From: Candidatus Kuenenia stuttgartensis
GTDB taxonomy: Bacteria > Gemmatimonadota > Gemmatimonadetes > Gemmatimonadales > Gemmatimonadaceae
DNA length: 49,214 nt
Reading direction: 5' to 3'
NCBI GenBank assembly: GCA_943330235.2
Contig: CALQGY020000015.1
Location: 1-49,214, forward strand
This document shows, piece by piece, positions 34,872 to 42,845 of the stretch; the stretch's first letter is position 1; each line of letters begins with the position of its first letter. A model generated the notes under the pieces. The model saw only the letters and a list, made by a program, of their open reading frames with translations. It was not told the origin of the DNA and ran no database searches. The position numbers and the translations under genes are program-made.

Positions 34872-35834
34872 TTAGCTGACGACGGTCAGTCGGGTCCGTT
34901 CCATGGTGAGCGGCTGCGCCGCAAACGCCAATTCGTGCGCGCTGGCGCGGACGGCCCACGCGAGACCTCGGGCGTTCACGGCGGCTTCGACCATCCGAGC
35001 GCCCATGAAGTAGCCGGCTCGCTCCGGTAGGACGACGCGCTCAACGGTGCGGGCTTCGTCGCTCATGCCGCCGGACAGATAGCGCAGGCGGAGTCCGAGC
35101 GCGTTGCGCTCGAAGTCGGCGGTCGCGGCCCGCTGAAGCACGGGCTCCAACTCACGGATGCGCGCGTACTGCCGGCGCGCAAAGCCGAAGTACTCCCAGG
35201 CGGCGTGACCGGGCGAGACCGCGCGCGAGACATGAATGGCCAGCCCCTCGTTGGCGAGCAGCTCGCGCAGCGTCGCGTGGCGTCCCGTTTCCCAGTACGA
35301 GTAGTAGCCGCCCGAATCCTCAATGAGCGTCCGCATTTCACTACGCGACGCCGGGGAGGTGTAGCGCACGACGTGGGTGATTTCGTGCGCGAGCCAGAGC
35401 GGAATGAGCTCGGGATCGAGCCCCAGCCCCTGCGTATCGGGGTTGGCCACACCGGTGAAGTGCTCGAGGCAGACAAACGCGATGCCGCGGCCATCGACCA
35501 CGAGTTCGCCCGCGTTGGCGGCACCGACACCCACCATGACCACCACATCGAACGACATATCCGGCTGCAGCAGCTGTTGGACGCGCTGCTCGGCCTGTTG
35601 GACCAGCGCGACGACGTCCGTGCGCGCGAGGAGCGCGTGCAGGTCATCCCGCTGGGCGTTGACCGTGGCACGCACGACTTCCTCGAAATGCGGGCCCGAC
35701 GGTTCAAGGACATAGTTGTCCCAATAGGCCGTCAGGAGCGTCCGATGCCGATCGAAGTACGCGTAATACGCCGCCTCGCGATCGGGGGCGTTCAGCACGG
35801 CGAGAAAATCTGGGATGAGGTTGATCAACATCAA
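34872..35834 (-). CDS. Putative zinc-dependent protease (DUF2268-like)
   Basis: 320-residue protein with a metallopeptidase motif, LAHEITHVVRY near 165-175 (HExxH), and further acidic and histidine residues downstream (for example RELLANEGLAIHVSRAV), consistent with a gluzincin-like third ligand. The overall pattern resembles the DUF2268 predicted Zn-dependent proteases. There is no signal peptide, so it is probably cytosolic. The start at 35834 could also be 35831 (second ATG). It is convergent with mnmE, with the tandem repeat between the two genes. Confidence 0.72.
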   Translation of the reverse strand: MMLINLIPDFLAVLNAPDREAAYYAYFDRHRTLLTAYWDNYVLEPSGPHFEEVVRATVNAQRDDLHALLARTDVVALVQQAEQRVQQLLQPDMSFDVVVMVGVGAANAGELVVDGRGIAFVCLEHFTGVANPDTQGLGLDPELIPLWLAHEITHVVRYTSPASRSEMRTLIEDSGGYYSYWETGRHATLRELLANEGLAIHVSRAVSPGHAAWEYFGFARRQYARIRELEPVLQRAATADFERNALGLRLRYLSGGMSDEARTVERVVLPERAGYFMGARMVEAAVNARGLAWAVRASAHELAFAAQPLTMERTRLTVVS

Positions 35835-36044
35835 CAGCCCGGGGCACGGGACACCGGCGCGATCACACGTCGATCACACTCGCCGAACGAATTACGCATC
35901 GCCAAACGAAACTCCTCGAAAGCGAGGCGGCAAGATAGCCTCGGCTGGAAGTCGGTTCAACTCCCGCGGTGGTGATGCCGACACTTCAACATACCGACGA
36001 TCCTTCGGCCGGTACCTCGACGCACTGCACGCGGACCCCCTCTC

Positions 36045-36698
36045 ATGACAACGCTCCATCTCATCGAACTGACCTGCCCCGTCTGCACCACCGAATTCCG
36101 GTCGCAGACGGTGATTGCGACGAACGGCTATGGTGGCAAGCGCACGGATTTTCACGAGCGCGCGGCGGGTATGCAACCGCTCCCGTACTTCGTGCATCTC
36201 TGTACGCAGTGCGGATTTGCCGGTGTGGAACGGGATTTCGGCGAGACGGCGGAACCGACCGCGGGATTGCGCGAGCACGTGTGGTCGACGCTCACGCCGT
36301 CGTTGCAACGGGAACTGCCGTCCGGATCACTGAAGTACGAGCATGCGGCGAAGGTCGCGGAGTGGCAAGGCACCGATGCCCGGTATCTGGCCGATCTGTA
36401 TCTGCGGGCCGCGTGGTGCGCGGTGGATGAATTCGATTCGGAGGCCGAGCGCTTCTTCCGGCGGAAAGCGGCGTGGCATTTCGCCGACGCGCTGGCCGCC
36501 TACGAGGGTGTGCCGGACGAGGAGCGGGCGGTGCTCACCTACCTCGTGGGCGAGCTGTGGCGCCGCTGCGGTGATCTGGCCCAGGCGGCGCATTGGTTCG
36601 AGAAGGTTCCGGGCGAAGTGACTGACCGCGACACGCAGCTGTGGGTCCTGGAAGCGGCCAATCAGCAGCGGAGCGAGCCGAAGGAATGGTTCGCGTAG
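36045..36698 (+). CDS. DUF2225 zinc-ribbon/TPR protein
   Basis: 217-residue protein. The N-terminus carries CPVCTTEF and HLCTQCGFAG, two CxxC pairs that form a zinc ribbon, as in DUF2225. The remainder is helical with a TPR-like pattern (FRRKAAWHFADALAAYEGVP; GELWRRCGDLAQAAHWFEKVPG). The function of the family is unknown. It is transcribed alone, opposite to upp, with only 4 bases between their stops. The 210-base region upstream, shared with the zinc-protease gene, has a direct repeat and a short hairpin. Confidence 0.8.
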   Translation: MTTLHLIELTCPVCTTEFRSQTVIATNGYGGKRTDFHERAAGMQPLPYFVHLCTQCGFAGVERDFGETAEPTAGLREHVWSTLTPSLQRELPSGSLKYEHAAKVAEWQGTDARYLADLYLRAAWCAVDEFDSEAERFFRRKAAWHFADALAAYEGVPDEERAVLTYLVGELWRRCGDLAQAAHWFEKVPGEVTDRDTQLWVLEAANQQRSEPKEWFA

Positions 36699-36702
36699 TG
36701 CG

Positions 36703-37344
36703 TCACCGGGTGCCGAAGAGCCGATCGCCGGCATCACCGAGCCCGGGCAGGATGTAGCCGTTGGCGTTGAGCTCGCGATCGAGGCTTGCCGTAAGCACGT
36801 GGACATCGGGATGCTCACGCGCCAATCGCTCGACGCCTTCCGGCGCGGCGACGAGGCAGAGGAAGCGGATGCGGATGGCACCCGCCCGCTTGAGCGACGT
36901 GACGGCGGACGCCGCACTGCCCCCCGTGGCGAGCATGGGGTCAAGGAGCAAGAAATCGCGCTCCGGCGCGTCACTCGGCACCTTGAAGTAGTAATCCACC
37001 GGCTCGAGCGTATCGTGATCCCGATACAGTCCGATATGGCCGACGCGGGCAGACGGAATGAGGCGCAGAATGCCCTCAACCATGCCCAGTCCCGCGCGAA
37101 GAATGGGGACCAGCGTGAGCTTCTTGCCGCGCACCGCCCACCCCGACGTGGTCTCGAGCGGCGTCTCCACGCTGACCGGCTCCAGAGCCAGATCGCGGGT
37201 GGCCTCGTAGGCCATCAGCATGGCGATTTCGTCCACCAGCTCTTTGAACTGCTTCGTGGGCGTCGCGCGATCGCGCAGGAGCGTGATTTTGTGGCGCACC
37301 AACGGATGGTCGACGATGGTGAGCGTCGGGAAGCTGGAGACCAT
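36703..37344 (-). CDS. upp: Uracil phosphoribosyltransferase
   Basis: 213-residue UPRTase that converts uracil and PRPP to UMP. The PRPP motif [13 protein letters not shown] lies near 125-137, with the substrate-loop motifs [13 protein letters not shown] near 75-87 and the C-terminal [18 protein letters not shown]. The length is normal. The ATG at 37344 places [21 protein letters not shown] at the N-terminus, as in the family; the open frame to 37842 is not conserved. It is divergent from the acyltransferase-like gene, and a perfect inverted repeat occupies the shared promoter region. Confidence 0.95.
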   Translation of the reverse strand: MVSSFPTLTIVDHPLVRHKITLLRDRATPTKQFKELVDEIAMLMAYEATRDLALEPVSVETPLETTSGWAVRGKKLTLVPILRAGLGMVEGILRLIPSARVGHIGLYRDHDTLEPVDYYFKVPSDAPERDFLLLDPMLATGGSAASAVTSLKRAGAIRIRFLCLVAAPEGVERLAREHPDVHVLTASLDRELNANGYILPGLGDAGDRLFGTR

Positions 37345-37426
37345 ATGAGTCGAGACCGGTGCGAAAGGCGATGCAGGGAGACGCGCTGACGAACGGGCAT
37401 GGGGACATGGCCCGATGCGCGCATCC

Positions 37427-37468
37427 GGCGAAGGTAGCGTCAGCCAATACGCCCCCGCTACCTTCGCC
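37427..37468. promoter_or_regulatory. 13-base perfect inverted repeat, possible operator or RNA hairpin
   Basis: GGCGAAGGTAGCG (37427-37439) and its exact complement (37456-37468) flank a 16-base loop in the upp/MprF-like divergent region, ending 20 bases before the preferred start at 37489. It could be an operator or a hairpin in the transcript. Confidence 0.6.
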
Positions 37469-37488
37469 TGATGAAGGACCGAGATGCG

Positions 37489-38532
37489 ATGACCGCGCAC
37501 GAAGCGCGCGCGGTAGAGCTGGTGCGCCGTTATGGACGCACGGGGACCGCCTTTCAGGTGTTGAATCCCGGCCTCGCCTACTGGTTCGATGCGGGGCAGG
37601 GGATGGTGGCATACATGGACACTGGCGGCGCGTGGGTAGCGGCCGGCGAGCCCATCGCTCCCCTCGAGGCGGTGGAGCCGGTGGCACGACGCTTCGTGGC
37701 CGCGGCCCACGCGGCCGGACGACGCGCCAGTTTCTTCGGGACCGAGGAGTCGCTGGCACGCGCCACCGGGTTTCGTTGTCTGCGTCTGGGCGAGCAGCCC
37801 GTGTGGGACCCTCAGCAGTGGGAGGCGCATCGTCGAGCGCATCGCTCGCTGCGCGAGCAGTTACGTCGCGCCCGCGCGAAGGGAGTCACCGTGCGGGAGC
37901 TGACCGCCGCCGATCTGCAGCACGACTCCACATTACATGGGCAGGTGGACGCGGTGGTGCGGCACTGGTTGGCGACGCGTCCCATGCCCCCGATGCATTT
38001 CCTGGTGGAAGTCGCGCCATTGCGCTGGCTTACGCATCGCCGCGTGTATATCGCCGAGCGCGCGGGCGTGGTCATCGCGGTGCTGTCGTGTGCGCCCGTC
38101 CCCGCGCGCAACGGATGGCTGTTTGAGCATGTGCTGCGCAATCCGGACGCACCGAACGGGACAACCGATGCGCTGATTGATGCGGCCATGCGGGCGCGGG
38201 CGCGCGAAGGGGTGACGTGGGTGACGCTTGGGTTCGCGCCGCTTTCGGGCGAGGTGAATCGCGCATTGCGCTGGGCCCGGCGTCTCAGCCAGCCGCTCTT
38301 CAATTTCAGCGGTCTGACGGCGTTCAAGCGCAAGTTCCGCCCGCAGCACTGGGAGCCGATCTATCTCACGTATCCATCGGAAAGCGGGCCGGTGGTGGCG
38401 CTGCTGGACGGTTTGCGCGCCTTTGCCGGTGGCGCGTTATGGCGCTTTGGTCTGCGCGCTGTGCTGCGTAGACCGGTGAGGGCCTTGGTGCGGGGCGATG
38501 CTGCGCGCGGAACCGCGGGACCACGCGCATGA
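37489..38532 (+). CDS. Soluble MprF-like aminoacyl-lipid transferase domain protein (DUF2156)
   Basis: 347-residue protein matching the C-terminal catalytic domain of MprF (GNAT-type, DUF2156). Recognisable segments are [42 protein letters not shown], the central RMPP-like [25 protein letters not shown] and [23 protein letters not shown]. MprF normally transfers Lys or Ala from tRNA to phosphatidylglycerol and has a large flippase domain, which is absent here. The start at 37489 is chosen because AAGGA precedes it by 10 bases; an ATG at 37471 is possible. Confidence 0.78.
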   Translation: MTAHEARAVELVRRYGRTGTAFQVLNPGLAYWFDAGQGMVAYMDTGGAWVAAGEPIAPLEAVEPVARRFVAAAHAAGRRASFFGTEESLARATGFRCLRLGEQPVWDPQQWEAHRRAHRSLREQLRRARAKGVTVRELTAADLQHDSTLHGQVDAVVRHWLATRPMPPMHFLVEVAPLRWLTHRRVYIAERAGVVIAVLSCAPVPARNGWLFEHVLRNPDAPNGTTDALIDAAMRARAREGVTWVTLGFAPLSGEVNRALRWARRLSQPLFNFSGLTAFKRKFRPQHWEPIYLTYPSESGPVVALLDGLRAFAGGALWRFGLRAVLRRPVRALVRGDAARGTAGPRA

Positions 38533-38570
38533 GCGGCGCGCGTTAGCGGCGCGCGTGAGCAGCGCGCGTT
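38532..38570. repeat. 13-base tandem repeat, three units
   Basis: AGCGGCGCGCGTT is repeated three times with one or two changes, spanning the stop of the MprF-like gene and the spacer before the LOG gene. Confidence 0.85.
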
Positions 38571-38582
38571 AGGTTCCGTTGC

Positions 38583-39176
38583 ATGGCAGTCACGGTGCAG
38601 CGCCTTTGCGTGTATTGCGCGTCCAATGACGGGACGCGCCCGGAGTATCTCGACACCGCGCGCCAATTGGGCACGCTGCTGGCGGCGCGTGGCATCGCGC
38701 TGGTGTACGGCGGCGGACGCGTCGGATTGATGGGCGCCGTGGCCGATGCCGCACTCGCCGGTGGTGGCGAGGTGATCGGGATCATGCCACACGGGCTTGT
38801 GCAGCGCGAAGTCGCGCATCACGGGCTGACGAAGCTCCATGTGGTGGACTCGATGCATGAACGCAAAGCGATGATGAACGAGTTGGCGGATGGGTTCATC
38901 GCGATGCCCGGTGGTGTGGGCACGCTCGAGGAGTTTTTCGAGACGTGGACCTGGGCGCAGCTGGGTGTGCATCGGAAACCGATTGGGTTGCTGGATGTCG
39001 CGGGTTTCTGGCAGCCGCTTCTGGCGCTGATCACACACATGGACGCGGAAGGCTTCATGCGCGGGACCGCGAGCGACTGGTTACTGACCGCGACGGATCC
39101 CACGACGCTGCTGGATGCCATGGAGCGTTTCGCACCGCCGACGGTGCGACGGTGGCTTCGTCCCGGTGAGACCTGA
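38583..39176 (+). CDS. LOG-family cytokinin-type nucleoside 5'-monophosphate phosphoribohydrolase
   Basis: 197-residue LOG/Rossmann-fold enzyme (TIGR00730). The motif MPGGVGTLEEFFETWTWAQLG is the signature PGGxGTxxE, and the N-terminal VYCASNDG plus VYGGGRVGLMG are also conserved. The usual family activity is hydrolysis of ribose 5'-phosphate from nucleoside monophosphates such as AMP or cytokinin ribotides. The start codon lacks a clear ribosome site. It is the first of a co-directional block and is followed 13 bases later by the histidine kinase. Confidence 0.88.
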   Translation: MAVTVQRLCVYCASNDGTRPEYLDTARQLGTLLAARGIALVYGGGRVGLMGAVADAALAGGGEVIGIMPHGLVQREVAHHGLTKLHVVDSMHERKAMMNELADGFIAMPGGVGTLEEFFETWTWAQLGVHRKPIGLLDVAGFWQPLLALITHMDAEGFMRGTASDWLLTATDPTTLLDAMERFAPPTVRRWLRPGET

Positions 39177-39189
39177 TGGCGTGCGGTCC

Positions 39190-40416
39190 ATGAGTGCTGT
39201 GGGATGGGGCCCCGCGCTGCAGGTGATGGTCACGGTGTTGGCGGTGGTGTCAGTGGTATCACCGGTGGTGAGTCTCTGGCTGATGCGGCGTGTGCGCCGT
39301 CAGATGGATGCCGTATCGGCGCGTGCGGAAGACCAGCGGCGACTGCGTGCGATGTTTGATGCCGTCGACGGACTGCAGGTACTGCTGGATGTCGATGGCG
39401 TCGTGTTGGAGGCGAATCGGGCGGCGGCAGAGATGGCGCGCGTGTCCGTGGACACGATGCTGGGGAATCAATTCTCCGCGCTGGCGTGGTGGCCCGACGA
39501 TGAGACGACACGCGGGCGCGTCCAGGAGCGCATCGCCCGCGCTGCGAACGGCGAGGGGAACCGGTTCGACGTGGCATTGACTGGTCCGGGTGATGCGCCG
39601 TCGGCGGTCGAGTTTTCCCTCAAGCCCATCCGCGATCCGGCGCAGCGTGTGGTCCAGATTTTGGCCGAGGGACGCGATCTCACCGATCGCCAGCGGGCGG
39701 AGAAATCGTTGCGCGAGGTTGGCGCGCTGACCATCATGGGCCAGATCGCCGCGCGCGTGGCGCATGAGATCAATAATCCGCTGGCGGGTATCCAGAATGC
39801 CTTTTTGCTGGTGCGTGGCGCGATTCCGACGGATCATCAGCACTACCGATTTGTTGGCGCCATTGAACGGGAAATCGCGCGGATCGCGGCGGTAACGCGG
39901 CAGTTATACGAGACGTATCGGCATGATCAGGCGATGACGTCCACCTCATCGGTGATTCTGGCGATCAGCGACGCGGTGAGTTTTCTCGAGCAGGTCAATC
40001 GCACGCGTCAGGTCACCATCGAGACGGATGTTTCGCGCGCGCCCTCGCTGGTACCGGTTCCCGATGCGTTGCTGCGTCAGGCGCTCTACAATCTGGTGCA
40101 GAATGCGTTCGACGCGTCGCCCAGTGGCGGGACGATCACGGTGCGTGCGGTGCACGACGCGGATTGGTGTGTCATTCTGGTGAGTGACGAGGGCTCCGGT
40201 GTTCCGGAGGCGCTGCGCGATCGCATCTTCGATCCGTTTTTCAGTACGAAGGATCGGTCGGTCAAGACGGGCGGTATGGGCATCGGGCTCTCGTTGGTGC
40301 GCCAGTCGGTATTGGCGGTGGGTGGACACATTGATGTGCGCGACCGTCCGAGCGGCGGAACGGAGTTTGAAGTGCGACTGCCCATGACCCCGATCGACAC
40401 TGGAGTATTGCGATGA
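39190..40416 (+). CDS. PAS-domain histidine kinase
   Basis: 408-residue sensor kinase. One transmembrane helix (about 10-32) is followed by a PAS domain (about 50-170) that starts LRAMFDAVDGLQVLLDVDGVVLEANRAAAEM. The H-box is VAHEINNPLAGIQN with His near 194; the N-box is NLVQNAFDAS and G-boxes are VSDEGSGVP and GGMGIGLSLV. It resembles NtrB-like kinases that lack a periplasmic domain. The start at 39190 is chosen because the earlier open frame overlaps the LOG gene. The stop overlaps the response-regulator start by 4 bases. Confidence 0.92.
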   Translation: MSAVGWGPALQVMVTVLAVVSVVSPVVSLWLMRRVRRQMDAVSARAEDQRRLRAMFDAVDGLQVLLDVDGVVLEANRAAAEMARVSVDTMLGNQFSALAWWPDDETTRGRVQERIARAANGEGNRFDVALTGPGDAPSAVEFSLKPIRDPAQRVVQILAEGRDLTDRQRAEKSLREVGALTIMGQIAARVAHEINNPLAGIQNAFLLVRGAIPTDHQHYRFVGAIEREIARIAAVTRQLYETYRHDQAMTSTSSVILAISDAVSFLEQVNRTRQVTIETDVSRAPSLVPVPDALLRQALYNLVQNAFDASPSGGTITVRAVHDADWCVILVSDEGSGVPEALRDRIFDPFFSTKDRSVKTGGMGIGLSLVRQSVLAVGGHIDVRDRPSGGTEFEVRLPMTPIDTGVLR

Positions 40417-41138
40417 GCCGTGGCCGTCTGCTGATAGCCGATGATGAACCGACGTTTCTTGCGTCGACGGCGGAGCTGTTGCGACGCGAGGGGTATACGG
40501 TGGATACCGCAGAAGACGCGCCGGCCGCGATGGCGGCGATTGCGGCGGCCTCGTATGACCTGCTGATCACCGATTTGGAGATGCCGGGGAATGCCGATCT
40601 CGATCTGGTGCAGCAAGTCGCGCAGGCGAGCGGCGGGTTGCCGATCATTCTGATCACGGGCTATCCGTCGGTACGTTCGGCGATTGCGTGTATTGAATTG
40701 CCGGTCGCGGCGTACCTGGTGAAGCCGGTGCATTTCCCCGAGCTCCTCAAGCATGTCTCGACGTGTGTGGCGCGATTCCGCTCGTATCAGACGATGCAAC
40801 AGGCGGAAGCGCGGCTGCGGGATTACCGACGGGATCTGGACGTGCTACCGCCGCCGACGAGCACGGACGGTCGCGGCGGCGTCGATGCGTTTCTGGCACT
40901 CACGTTGCGGAATGTCATGGGATCCCTGACTGATCTTGAGCAGCTCGGTCGCGCCTTGGCCGGTCAGCAGGATCAGCAGGCGCATCCGTGTCAGTTGATT
41001 AACTGTCCCCGCGGTGCGCAGCTGCAGCAGGCGGTAGAGGATACCATCGCCGTCCTGGAAGAGACGAAGGGTGCCTTCAAGTCGAAGGCCCTTGGCGATT
41101 TGCGTCAGCGTCTTGAGTTATTGATCAAGTATGTATAA
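40413..41138 (+). CDS. Response regulator with unclassified C-terminal domain
   Basis: 241-residue protein. The N-terminal receiver domain has the acidic pair in IADDEP, the phosphoacceptor in LLITDLEMPG near residue 53, the Thr switch in ILITGYPS and Lys in LVKPVHFP. Residues about 140-241 lack a recognisable DNA-binding, AAA+ or GGDEF domain; they have a helical pattern and a HPCQLINCPRG segment with two cysteines. Translation is coupled to the kinase by a 4-base overlap. It probably controls its target by protein or RNA contact rather than by DNA binding. Confidence 0.88.
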   Translation: MSRGRLLIADDEPTFLASTAELLRREGYTVDTAEDAPAAMAAIAAASYDLLITDLEMPGNADLDLVQQVAQASGGLPIILITGYPSVRSAIACIELPVAAYLVKPVHFPELLKHVSTCVARFRSYQTMQQAEARLRDYRRDLDVLPPPTSTDGRGGVDAFLALTLRNVMGSLTDLEQLGRALAGQQDQQAHPCQLINCPRGAQLQQAVEDTIAVLEETKGAFKSKALGDLRQRLELLIKYV

Positions 41139-41156
41139 GCAAAAGCCCATCGCCCC

Positions 41157-41186
41157 TTGCGGGCGCTGGTGACACGGTCATACAAT
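41157..41186 (+). promoter_or_regulatory. Sigma-70-type promoter of the small RNA candidate
   Basis: TTGCGG (41157-41162) and TACAAT (41181-41186) are separated by 18 bases, directly before the structured RNA region. Confidence 0.65.
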
Positions 41187-41192
41187 ATTGAG

Positions 41193-41342
41193 GCACGGCG
41201 GTTGGGATGCCGAGCACGCCGGTGAAGGTCACCGGCTCACATACGGACCGTTTCACGGTCCACCTTGACGATCGGGGCACCGGCCCCGGCAGTCGAAGGC
41301 GCGCAGATCGCTCTCTCGGAGAGCGGCCTCGCGCCTTTTTTG
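41193..41342 (+). ncRNA. Unassigned structured small RNA (about 150 nt)
   Basis: Between the response regulator and the AAA+ gene there is a promoter, then four consecutive hairpins and an intrinsic terminator. Hairpins: 41193-41215 (GC and CGGC stem with an A-A mismatch); 41218-41236 (8 pairs, AGG loop); 41245-41261 (7 pairs, TTC loop); 41263-41299 (three-part stem with CGGGGC/GCCCCG). The terminator is at 41297-41341. I do not match it to a known RNA class or riboswitch. It may be an independent small RNA or the leader of the AAA+ gene. Confidence 0.55.
41297..41341 (+). terminator. Intrinsic terminator of the small RNA
   Basis: Outer stem AGGCGCG/CGCGCCT (7 pairs) and inner stem CGCTCTC/GAGAGCG (7 pairs, TCG loop) are followed by six T. 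It would stop transcription before the AAA+ gene at 41377 unless anti-terminated. Confidence 0.8.
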
Positions 41343-41376
41343 TATTCCAGGACGAAGTGGCGTCCATGAGGCATCC

Positions 41377-42498
41377 ATGAATCGTGCGCGGCGTAGACAT
41401 GACGAAGGTCCCGATCGTGAACGGCTGCGGTTTGGGGAGCAGTTGGCGCTCGTGCGGCGTAGCGTATCACCGTATGCAGGTGCGCCGACGAACGGTTCGT
41501 TCATCAGTGCTTCGCCGGCCTCCGGTTCCTTCGGTCTGCACGGCGACAGCGACGCGATGCGTGATGTGCGGCGAACGTTGGCGCTGGTCGCGCGCACGGA
41601 TCTGACGGTGTTGATCACGGGCGAGAGCGGAACGGGCAAGTCGTTGGCCGCGCGCGCCGTGCATGATGCCAGCGCACGGCGAAATCGGCCGTTTGTCGTC
41701 CTGGATTGTGCCAATCTTCCGCACGACGTCACGGCCGCCATTGCCGCGGCCGAGGGCGGCACCGTGCTGTTTGAAGAGATCGCGGATTTGAGTCCGCAGG
41801 CGCAGACCGATCTGTTGCTGGCGCTGACGCATGCCGAAACCGCGCGGGCGCTCGATCCGACCGTCGCGGCTGGTGCCGCGCGCCTGGTGGCGACGAGCAA
41901 TCGGGCCCTTGAACTGTTGGTGGCGCATGGTCGGATGCGCGAAGACCTGCTGTACCGCCTGCGGGTGGTCACGGTGTCCCTGCCGGCGCTTCGTGAGCAT
42001 GTGGCCGACATTCCAATGATGATGGACCAATTTTTGTTGGCGTTTGCGTCGCGCCATGCGGTGGCGGCGCGCACCGTCGACGCGGCAGCAATAGGAGTGC
42101 TCGTGCAATACAGCTGGCCGGGCAATGTGCGGGAACTCCGCAATGCCATCGAAAGTGCTTTAGTGAATGCCAATGGGTTTAATGTTTCGCCCCGCCATCT
42201 CCCCGCCGATCTGTGGCGGCATACAGCCGCGCGTGATCACCCGGTCTTGTCGGCGATGGAAGCGTCGACGACGCTGTTTGTCGAGGCGCGCGAGCAAGCG
42301 CTGCGCGAGTTCGACCGCGCTTTTTTGGGAGCGGCACTGGCCAAGCATGGCGGCAATGTGGCGCAGACGGCGCGTGCATTAGGTCTGCACCGGCAGTCGT
42401 TGCAAAAGTTGCTGGTCCGACGCGCCATTCGCGCGACGGGCGGCGACACACCGACTGCGAGCCCAACCCACCTCTGGATCGAGCACGATGACGCCTGA
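41377..42498 (+). CDS. NtrC-like AAA+ regulator lacking the GAFTGA loop
   Basis: 373-residue protein with an AAA+ domain of the sigma-54 activator type. Walker A GESGTGKS lies near 87-94 and Walker B region GGTVLFEEI near 130. The segment between VVLDCANLP and the Walker B is about 23 residues shorter than in NtrC; the GAFTGA loop that contacts sigma-54 is absent. Sensor-II-like SWPGNVRELRN and a Fis-type helix-turn-helix at the C-terminus (GNVAQTARALGLHRQSLQKLL) are present. It is therefore likely a DNA-binding ATPase that does not activate sigma-54. GAGG precedes the ATG by 5 bases. Confidence 0.85.
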   Translation: MNRARRRHDEGPDRERLRFGEQLALVRRSVSPYAGAPTNGSFISASPASGSFGLHGDSDAMRDVRRTLALVARTDLTVLITGESGTGKSLAARAVHDASARRNRPFVVLDCANLPHDVTAAIAAAEGGTVLFEEIADLSPQAQTDLLLALTHAETARALDPTVAAGAARLVATSNRALELLVAHGRMREDLLYRLRVVTVSLPALREHVADIPMMMDQFLLAFASRHAVAARTVDAAAIGVLVQYSWPGNVRELRNAIESALVNANGFNVSPRHLPADLWRHTAARDHPVLSAMEASTTLFVEAREQALREFDRAFLGAALAKHGGNVAQTARALGLHRQSLQKLLVRRAIRATGGDTPTASPTHLWIEHDDA

Positions 42499-42802
42499 AC
42501 TGTTCCGTCTGCTATCGGAGCGCTTCAAAGCGCTCTCCGAGCCGGCGCGCTTGCAGATTCTTGAGACGCTGGAGGACGGGGAAATGTCGGTCAATGAGGT
42601 GGTGGATGAGACGGGGCTTGGTCAGGCGAATGTCTCCAAGTACTTGCAAGTTCTGCATTCCATGGGCTTCGTGAAGCGTCGGAAGGAAGGACTGTTTGTC
42701 CACTATACGCACGCTGATCGGAACGTCATGCAGTTTTGCGATCTGATGCGCGGGCGCGTCGAACACCAGATGGAGGCGCACAGGCGGATGCTGGTCGGCT
42801 AA
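42488..42802 (+). CDS. ArsR-family transcriptional repressor
   Basis: 104-residue winged helix-turn-helix protein. The recognition region is SVNEVVDETGLGQANVSKYLQVLHSMGFVKRRKEGLFVHY, typical of ArsR/SmtB. The usual metal-binding cysteines of the ELCVC type are not present (the cysteine is only at CDLM), so it may sense something other than arsenic. The start overlaps the end of the AAA+ gene by 11 bases, indicating coupled expression, and the beta-CASP nuclease gene follows after 43 bases. Confidence 0.88.
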   Translation: MTPELFRLLSERFKALSEPARLQILETLEDGEMSVNEVVDETGLGQANVSKYLQVLHSMGFVKRRKEGLFVHYTHADRNVMQFCDLMRGRVEHQMEAHRRMLVG

Positions 42803-42845
42803 CCGCGCCTCCGCAGATGGGCGCGCAGGCGCCTCCGGAGCGTAT

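Noticed and set aside
35950..35970. TTCAACTCCCGC resembling a tRNA T-arm
   Set aside because: No matching stem and no acceptor, D or anticodon arms around it.
41193..41342. Known riboswitch, 6S RNA or SRP RNA at the structured RNA locus
   Set aside because: None of the class-defining conserved motifs that I know are present (no SRP GGAAG loop, no 6S long closing helix with a central bubble, no riboswitch core).
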